64,000 nt of DNA, taken from positions 9,738,001 through 9,802,000 of the forward strand of contig NZ_CP107841.1 of the NCBI RefSeq assembly GCF_036346855.1, in the 5' to 3' direction. The DNA is from Streptomyces europaeiscabiei. Its GTDB lineage: Bacteria; Actinomycetota; Actinomycetes; Streptomycetales; Streptomycetaceae. The translations under genes were made by a program, and so were the position numbers. The number at the start of each line of letters is the position of its first letter. Position 1 is the stretch's first letter. The notes beneath the pieces were generated by a model. It had not been told where the DNA came from. It did no database searches and saw nothing but the letters and a program-made list of their open reading frames with translations. Shown one piece after another: positions 58,410 to 64,000 of the stretch.

Positions 58410-60530
58410 GTGAAGACCCTGCTCATCGACAATTATGACTCGTACACGTACAACCTGTTCCAGCTGATCGCCGAGGTCAACGGCGAGGAGCCGGTGGTGG
58501 TGCTGAACGACGCTCCGGTCGGCGACATTCCGGAGCTGCGGGAATTCGACAACGTGGTGGTGTCGCCGGGACCCGGCCACCCCCTGGAACCGCGTGACTT
58601 CGGCATCGCCGCCAGAGTGATCGCCGAGGCCGGGATCCCCGTCCTGGGCGTCTGCCTCGGCCACCAGGGCATCGCGGTGGGGGAGAGGGCCGATGTCGAG
58701 CCCGCCCCGTGGCCCCGCCACGGGCACCTGTCCACGGTCCGGCACGACGGCCGAGACCTGTTCCGGGGCCTGCCGCAGAACTTCACGGTCGTCCGCTACC
58801 ACTCGTTGTCCGTGCGCGAGCCGTTGCCACCGACCCTGGAGGCCACCGCCTGGTCCGAGGACGGCGTCCTGATGGGTCTGCGCCACCGTGAACGGCCGCT
58901 GTGGGGCGTCCAGTTCCACCCCGAGTCGATCCTCACCGACCACGGCCACCGCCTGCTGGTCAACTTCCGTGACCTCACCGAGGAACGGGCCGGCAGCCCG
59001 CGTACGCAGAACACCGCGGTCATCCCCCTCAACGGCGCGATCCCCCGCCCCCGGCGGCCCTCGGCGCCCGCCTACCGGCTGCACACGCGCCGTATCGCCG
59101 GTGCCGTCGACGCCGAGGCAGCCTTCACGCGCATGTACGCCGACTCGCGCCACGCGTTCTGGCTGGACAGCTCCCGTGTCGAACCGGGCCTGTCGCGGTT
59201 CTCGTTCTTCGGCGACGGCAGCGGTCCGCTCGCCGAGGTCGTCCGCTACGACGTCGACAGCGGCCTGTGCGAGATCGAGCGGGAGGGACGGCCCACCCGA
59301 CGGGTGCAGGCGAGCGTCTTCGACTACCTGAAGCGGCAGCTGGCGAGCCGCAAGGTCGACGCGACGGGTCTGCCCTTCGACTTCACCGGCGGCTACGTCG
59401 GCTACTTCGGCTACGAACTCAAGGCCGACACGGGCTCCCCGAACCGGCACAAGGCCGAAACCCCGGATGCGACCTGGCTGTTCGCGGACCGGCTGATCGC
59501 CGTGGACCACGAGGAGGGCCACACCTACGCGGTCTGCCTGTCCGAGGACACCCCGGCGGCGTCCCGCGAGGCCGGCGACTGGCTCGACACCGCGCTGGCC
59601 CAGCTGACCTTCGTCGGCTCGGACGCCACGGTCCCCCTGAGGCCGGCCACACCGCCCTACCCGCGCGCGGCCGAACCCTGGCTCGTCCGCGACCGAGCCA
59701 CCTACCTCGCAGACATCGAGGCCTGCAAGGCGGAGCTGAACGCGGGCACGAGCTACGAGGTCTGTCTCACCGACGCGGTCCGGTTACCCGCCCCCTACGA
59801 CCCGTACGACTTCTACCGGGTGCTGCGCCGCATCAACCCGGCCCCGTACGCCGCCTTCCTCAGGTTCGGCGACCTCGACATCGCGGGCTCGTCCCCCGAG
59901 CGCTTCCTGCGGATCACCCGGGACGGCATCGCCGAGGCCAAGCCCATCAAGGGCACCGCGCCCCGGGGCGGGACCCCGCAGGAGGACGCCCGGCTGCGGG
60001 ACGAGCTGGCGGCGGACGCCAAGACCCGTGCCGAGAACCTGATGATCGTGGACCTGCTCCGCAACGACCTGGGCCGGGTCTCCCGGACCGGCTCCGTGAA
60101 GGTCACCCGTCTCATGGCCACCGAGACGTACGCCACCGTGCACCAGCTGGTCTCCACCGTCGAGGGCAGGCTGCGCGAGGGCACCGACGCCGTCGACTGC
60201 ATCCGGGCCTGCTTCCCCGGCGGATCGATGACCGGGGCGCCCAAGCTCCGCACGATGGAGATCATCGACTCGCTGGAGACCGAGGCACGGGGCGTGTACT
60301 CGGGAGCCCTCGGGTACCTCGGGTGCAGCGGCGGCGCGGACCTGGACATCGTCATCCGTACCGCCGTGTTCCAGGGAGGCCGTATGCATCTGGGGGCGGG
60401 CGGCGCGATCGTCCTCGACTCCGATCCGGCCGCCGAGTACGACGAGATGCTGCTGAAGACCGCGGCACTGATGCGGGCCCACCGGGAGCACGCCTCCGCC
60501 CCGGCCGTCACCGAGGAGCCGACGCGATGA
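58410..60530 (+). CDS. pabAB: Aminodeoxychorismate synthase, fused PabA-PabB
   Basis: 706 residues from a GTG at 58410. The N-terminal glutamine amidotransferase (about 1-190) has Cys82 in LGVCLGHQG and the late His in GVQFHPES. The C-terminal chorismate-binding domain (about 250-690) has EAKPIKGTAPRG with Lys514, the residue that marks PabB over anthranilate synthase (Ala there), and CFPGGSMTGAPK. It makes 4-amino-4-deoxychorismate, precursor of p-aminobenzoate; fused versions usually serve antibiotic pathways. A TTA codon at 59784 (Leu459) implies bldA control. Coupled by ATGA to the ligase gene. No separate lyase gene (pabC) is in view. Confidence 0.95.
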   Translation: MKTLLIDNYDSYTYNLFQLIAEVNGEEPVVVLNDAPVGDIPELREFDNVVVSPGPGHPLEPRDFGIAARVIAEAGIPVLGVCLGHQGIAVGERADVEPAPWPRHGHLSTVRHDGRDLFRGLPQNFTVVRYHSLSVREPLPPTLEATAWSEDGVLMGLRHRERPLWGVQFHPESILTDHGHRLLVNFRDLTEERAGSPRTQNTAVIPLNGAIPRPRRPSAPAYRLHTRRIAGAVDAEAAFTRMYADSRHAFWLDSSRVEPGLSRFSFFGDGSGPLAEVVRYDVDSGLCEIEREGRPTRRVQASVFDYLKRQLASRKVDATGLPFDFTGGYVGYFGYELKADTGSPNRHKAETPDATWLFADRLIAVDHEEGHTYAVCLSEDTPAASREAGDWLDTALAQLTFVGSDATVPLRPATPPYPRAAEPWLVRDRATYLADIEACKAELNAGTSYEVCLTDAVRLPAPYDPYDFYRVLRRINPAPYAAFLRFGDLDIAGSSPERFLRITRDGIAEAKPIKGTAPRGGTPQEDARLRDELAADAKTRAENLMIVDLLRNDLGRVSRTGSVKVTRLMATETYATVHQLVSTVEGRLREGTDAVDCIRACFPGGSMTGAPKLRTMEIIDSLETEARGVYSGALGYLGCSGGADLDIVIRTAVFQGGRMHLGAGGAIVLDSDPAAEYDEMLLKTAALMRAHREHASAPAVTEEPTR

Positions 60531-62167
60531 CGATCACGACGACATCCCAGCCCTTCCGGCTCCAGGCCGACGCCGGCGCCCCGGGCAATCTCGCGGCCCA
60601 TCTGGCCGCCCTCGCCGAACGCCGCGGCTGGGCCGGCCGCCCCGCCTTCCACCAGGGCCACCGGGCCTACTCCCACGGCGAGGTGCACAACCTCGCGGCC
60701 CGTGCCGCCACCGTCCTCACCGACCACGGAGTCCGCCCGGGCGACCGCGTCCTCCTCGCCCTCCCGGACTCCGTCACCTGGGTCACCACGTTTCTCGCCC
60801 TGGCCCGGCTGGGCGCGGTCGCGGTCCTGGTCAACCCCGAACTCACCCCGCCCGAACTCCAGTTCATGGCAGAGGACACGGAGGCGGTCCTGTGGGTGAC
60901 GGGACCGGGGCTCGAAAGCCACTCCCCGGCCCGCGCCACCGTGCCCCGCCAGGGGCGAGGGGCTGTGACACATGCGGATCCGCCGAGTGGGCGCGACCAG
61001 CCACGAACGACCCGCACCGGGCGGACGGCCAAGCCCGCGCCGCGCCTGGGCGCCGATCAGCTGAGCGCTCTGTGCGCCACGACCGTCCCCATGGAAACGG
61101 CTCACCCGGTCGACGCCCACACCCCGCTGTACATCCAGTACACCTCCGGCACCACGGGCCGCCCGAAGGGCGTCGTACACGTCCACGGCGACCCCAGGAC
61201 GTACCACGACCTCATCGGCCGCCGACTCCTGCGCATCACCCCGGACGACGTCACCCTGTCCGTCTCCCGGCTGTACTTCGCCTACGGCTTCGGCAACGCC
61301 CTCGTCTTCCCGCTCTTCTCCGGCTCCTCCGCCGTCCTCGCCGACCGCCGTCCCACCCCCGCGGCGGTCGACGAGCTCGTCGCCCGGCACCGCGTGACCC
61401 TCCTCTACTCGGTGCCGTCGGCGTACGCCGCCCTGGTCGCCGACCGGGCCAATGGTCACGAGGACTGCTTCGCCTCGGTGCGCGCCGTGGTGTCGGCCGG
61501 CGAGGGCATGCCCGCGGGACTCGGCAAGCAGGTCACCGAGCTGCTCGGCGCGCCCGTCCTCGAACAGATCGGCTCCACCGAGGCCGGACACGCCTTCTGC
61601 GCCAACAGCTTCGACCACAACCACCCCGGCACGGTCGGCCGCCCCGTCCCCGGCTTCGAGGTCGAACTCCGAGACCGCGCGGGCGCGCAGGTCACGGACG
61701 GCGAGGCGGGCGAACTCTGGGTGCGCGGCCCGACGGTGACGCCCGGATACCTCAACCGGCCCGATGAGACCGAGCGCACCCTCGTCGGCGGCTGGCTCAA
61801 CACCCGGGACCGGGCCGTCCGCGAGGCCGACGGCACCTACCGGCATCTGGGCCGGGCCGACGACATGGAGATGGTCGGCGGCATCACCGTCTCCCCGCTG
61901 GAGGTGGAGGCCCTGCTGCGCACCCACCCCGGGGTCCGGGACGTCGCCGTGGCGGCCGTCACCGACGAGCGCGGCGCCAGCAGACTGCGGGCCTTCGTCA
62001 TCCCCGTCCCGCCCATCGGGGTGGGCCTGGAGGCCGAACTGATCTGCATGGCCCGCGCCCGGCTCGCCGCCTTCAAGGTCCCCCGCAGCGTCAGCTTCGT
62101 GCCCACGCTGCCCCGCACCGCGACCGGCAAGCTCCGCCGGCACCTCGTCCGCCAAGGGGCGTGGTGA
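60527..62167 (+). CDS. Benzoate/aminobenzoate-type acyl-CoA ligase with repeat insertion
   Basis: 546 residues, ANL-superfamily adenylating enzyme. The P-loop YTSGTTGRPKGVV starts near residue 205. GSTEAGHAF, the hinge region (RADDMEMVGGITVSPLEVEA) and the catalytic Lys in TATGKLRR near the end are present. It resembles benzoate-CoA ligases; beside PabAB, p-aminobenzoate is a plausible substrate. Residues about 139-166 (VPRQGRGAVTHADPPSGRDQ...) do not look like ligase sequence: the DNA there is a copy of the intergenic repeat at 56664. The reading frame survives the insertion, which falls between strands of the N-terminal domain. Confidence 0.9.
   Translation: MTITTTSQPFRLQADAGAPGNLAAHLAALAERRGWAGRPAFHQGHRAYSHGEVHNLAARAATVLTDHGVRPGDRVLLALPDSVTWVTTFLALARLGAVAVLVNPELTPPELQFMAEDTEAVLWVTGPGLESHSPARATVPRQGRGAVTHADPPSGRDQPRTTRTGRTAKPAPRLGADQLSALCATTVPMETAHPVDAHTPLYIQYTSGTTGRPKGVVHVHGDPRTYHDLIGRRLLRITPDDVTLSVSRLYFAYGFGNALVFPLFSGSSAVLADRRPTPAAVDELVARHRVTLLYSVPSAYAALVADRANGHEDCFASVRAVVSAGEGMPAGLGKQVTELLGAPVLEQIGSTEAGHAFCANSFDHNHPGTVGRPVPGFEVELRDRAGAQVTDGEAGELWVRGPTVTPGYLNRPDETERTLVGGWLNTRDRAVREADGTYRHLGRADDMEMVGGITVSPLEVEALLRTHPGVRDVAVAAVTDERGASRLRAFVIPVPPIGVGLEAELICMARARLAAFKVPRSVSFVPTLPRTATGKLRRHLVRQGAW
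60942..61024. repeat. Intergenic-type repeat inside the ligase gene (copy B)
   Basis: The blocks ggggcgaggggctgtgacac and gagtgggcgcgaccagccac correspond in order and spacing to copy A at 56664-56755. The length and composition keep the ligase frame open and add about 28 residues. Confidence 0.75.
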
Positions 62168-63795
62168 GCATGGCCGACACTCTCACCCCCGCAGAAAGGT
62201 CCGGTCCCATGCGAGACCAGTTCCAGGCCGATCGGCAGCCCGCCCTCGTCGGCGGCCGTGGCTTCTACCTGGGCTCGATGCTCAGAGAGGCCGCCGACCG
62301 TCACGGCCATGTCTTCGTCACCCTGGACCGGCCTCTCGACGTCAACCCCGGCCTCGGGACCGACCTCGCCTACACGACCCTCGCCGACGTGGTCGACGAG
62401 CTCTCCGGCCGCCTCTGGGAAGCGGGCGTGCGCCCCTCCGAGGAGGTGGTCGTCCACAAGACGGACAACGTCGACATCGTGCTGCTGACCTGCGCGGTCT
62501 CCCGTATCGGCGCCGTGCCCGTCCTGCTCTCGCCCGGCCTCGCGGGCCCGGTGGTCGGTCAGCTCCTCGAACGCCTCCACCAGCCTTGGCTGATCACCGA
62601 CCGGGCCAAGCTCGAAGGCCCCCTGAAGGACGTCGAACTCACCGGCCTCGTACGGCGCACACTCTCCGTCGACGACGCCCCGGGCGCCGACCCCCTCCAG
62701 AAGTACGAGGGCGCACCGACCCCGGCCGCCGTCCGCCTCCACCCCCGCGACCCTTCCCTCATCACCCACAGCTCCGGCACCACCGGCCTCCCCAAACTGG
62801 CCGTGCACTGCCCGAACACCATGTGGAACCGGCTCGTCCCGCAGAAGGCCATGGGCTGGCCCACGCGCGGCGAGACCGCAGCCCTGCACATGTCGTTCGT
62901 GCACTCGCGCTTCTACCACCTGCTCGGCGTCCTGCTGCACTTCGGCAGCCCCCTGCTCCTGATCGTCGACCCGGAACCGTCCAACGTGGGCCCGCTGCTC
63001 GCCCGCCACCGCCCCGGCATCGTCGAGACCCACCCCAACACCTTCGTCCTGTGGGAGGAGCTGGCCGACGCGCCCGGAGCACCGCTGTCCCGCGTCCGCT
63101 CGTACGGCTCCACCTTCGACGCGATCCACCCGCGCACCGTGCAGCGACTGCTCGGCGCGTCCAAGCGGCGCTCACCGTGGCTCATCCAGCTCTACGGGCA
63201 GAGCGAGACGGGCCCGGTCGCCTTCCAGTGGTTCACCCGCCGCAGCGCCGCCCGCGCCGACGGCCGCCGCGTCGGCATCGGCATCCCCGGCTTCACCCGC
63301 GTCCGGGTCGCCGACGACGCCGGGCGGCGGGTCGCCCCCGGAACCGCGGGCCGCATCGAGGCCCGCACCCGGGGCCGCATCCTCACCTACCTCGGCGCCC
63401 GGGAGCGCTATCTGCGCCAACTCGACGGCGGCTGGTGGCAGATGGGTGACATGGGCTACCAGGGCCGCTGGGGCGCCCTCTACCTCATCGACCGCGAGAT
63501 CGACCAGATCGACTCCATGCACAGCAACCTGGAGGTCGAGGACACCCTGATGTCCCGCCTGGAGGAGCTGCGCGAGGTCGTCATCGTCCCCGGCGTCGAC
63601 CGCGAACCCGTACCCGTGGTGTGCGTACGCGGCGAACGGCCCCTGGACCTGCGGCGCTGGCACGAGGCCACGGCCGACCTGCCCACCATGTCGGAGCCCC
63701 GGCAGTGGCGGTTCGAGGAACTGCCGATGACCTCCACGTGGAAGGTCAAGCGGGTCGAGATCACCCGCATGCTCACCGAGAGCATCCGCGCATGA
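62164..63795 (+). CDS. Second AMP-dependent acyl-CoA/acid ligase
   Basis: 543 residues from a GTG at 62164 overlapping the previous stop (GTGA); an ATG at 62170 is possible. ANL motifs: THSSGTTGLPKLAV (P-loop, about 200), LYGQSETGPVAFQ, GWWQMGDMGYQG and a final TSTWKVKR with the catalytic Lys. The FVHSRFYH region and the short C-terminal subdomain are unlike the first ligase, so it may activate a different acid or transfer to a carrier protein. The substrate is unknown. Confidence 0.88.
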   Translation: MSMADTLTPAERSGPMRDQFQADRQPALVGGRGFYLGSMLREAADRHGHVFVTLDRPLDVNPGLGTDLAYTTLADVVDELSGRLWEAGVRPSEEVVVHKTDNVDIVLLTCAVSRIGAVPVLLSPGLAGPVVGQLLERLHQPWLITDRAKLEGPLKDVELTGLVRRTLSVDDAPGADPLQKYEGAPTPAAVRLHPRDPSLITHSSGTTGLPKLAVHCPNTMWNRLVPQKAMGWPTRGETAALHMSFVHSRFYHLLGVLLHFGSPLLLIVDPEPSNVGPLLARHRPGIVETHPNTFVLWEELADAPGAPLSRVRSYGSTFDAIHPRTVQRLLGASKRRSPWLIQLYGQSETGPVAFQWFTRRSAARADGRRVGIGIPGFTRVRVADDAGRRVAPGTAGRIEARTRGRILTYLGARERYLRQLDGGWWQMGDMGYQGRWGALYLIDREIDQIDSMHSNLEVEDTLMSRLEELREVVIVPGVDREPVPVVCVRGERPLDLRRWHEATADLPTMSEPRQWRFEELPMTSTWKVKRVEITRMLTESIRA

Positions 63796-64000
63796 CGCCC
63801 CCCGCCCCCGTTCTCGTCGTGGGCGCCGGTCCCGTGGGCCTCTCCGCCGCCCTCGCCCTGCGCGCCCACGACCTCCCCGTCACTCTGCTCGAAGCCGACC
63901 CCGAGGGCCGCGAACGCCCCGGCAGCCGCGCCCTGTTCGTGCACCGCGAGACCCTGGAACTGCTGGAGGAGACGCACCCGGGACTCGCCGTCGAGATCGC
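63792..64000 (+). CDS. FAD-dependent aromatic monooxygenase, 5' part
   Basis: ATG at 63792 overlaps the previous stop (ATGA) and the frame runs off the window after 69 complete codons. The N-terminus has the FAD dinucleotide motif VLVVGAGPVGLSAALALRAH and the following LLEADPEGRERPGSRALFVH, typical of p-hydroxybenzoate-hydroxylase-class monooxygenases. It is probably a tailoring hydroxylase of the PabAB cluster. Confidence 0.85.
   Translation, partial: MTPPAPVLVVGAGPVGLSAALALRAHDLPVTLLEADPEGRERPGSRALFVHRETLELLEETHPGLAVEI

Noticed and set aside
58410..60530. Anthranilate synthase or phenazine-type TrpE-TrpG fusion
   Set aside because: The PIKGT lysine in the chorismate domain is the marker of aminodeoxychorismate synthase.

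Overview
The window is high-GC actinobacterial chromosome, almost certainly Streptomyces. The evidence is strong GC bias at third codon positions, frequent GTG/TTG starts with ATGA or GTGA overlaps, a mycothiol-dependent formaldehyde dehydrogenase, an SSI-type protease inhibitor, SpoIIE/STAS regulators, rare TTA codons and the degenerate intergenic repeats common in this genus. The content is mostly accessory and secondary metabolism. I saw no rRNA, tRNA, CRISPR array, transposase or integrase.

Layout, left to right. 1-4.6 kb: 3' part of a GH9 cellulase, a Doc-like toxin-antitoxin pair and a sigma-like/zinc-finger/ricin membrane protein. 4.8-10.4 kb: lactate-oxidase-like enzyme, an SSI inhibitor with a lysine P1 residue, STAS protein, Ppx/GppA phosphatase and GNAT. 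10.4-15.2 kb: a Zur-box-like palindrome ahead of a NikA/CntA-like lipoprotein, a fused double permease and an MFS transporter, with no ATPase gene beside them. 15.5-21.7 kb: an NHLM-type export locus (permease/ATPase, C39 peptidase/permease/ATPase, HlyD adaptor) beside a 71-residue Gly-Gly leader peptide with a cysteine-free core. 22.4-30.1 kb: streptogrisin-like protease with a repetitive tail, two SpoIIE-type phosphatases flanking a wrecked class III lanthipeptide synthetase gene, and a phosphoesterase. 30.1-44.3 kb: XdhC, a Tet(M)/OtrA-like GTPase with an overlapping leader ORF, GH5 hydrolase, beta-propeller protein, TetR regulator, a 15-bp minisatellite, glycosyltransferase, 25-bp repeat arrays in a decayed gene, small proteins, an aldehyde dehydrogenase and an ABC half-transporter.

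44.3-48.8 kb holds the locus I find most interesting: a tightly coupled operon of adenylate isopentenyltransferase, a cytokinin-oxidase-like flavoprotein, and a LOG phosphoribohydrolase fused to a PKS-type acyltransferase. A truncated transketolase-like gene diverges from it. The order ipt-ckx-log matches fasD-fasE-fasF of Rhodococcus fascians, but the acyltransferase fusion suggests an acylated cytokinin-type product.

48.9-54.3 kb is a sulfur/persulfide module (rhodanese, CsoR/CstR-type sensor, TauE exporter, persulfide-dioxygenase/rhodanese fusion) with three matching operator palindromes, followed by mscR and its metallo-beta-lactamase partner. 54.5-57.6 kb: two SDR genes (one broken), a hypothetical protein and a DUF3050 enzyme. 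From 57.8 kb to the window edge runs the start of an apparent biosynthetic cluster: an ABM-domain membrane protein, PabAB, two acyl-CoA ligases and an FAD monooxygenase. Two of these genes carry TTA codons, and one ligase carries an intergenic-type repeat inside its reading frame.
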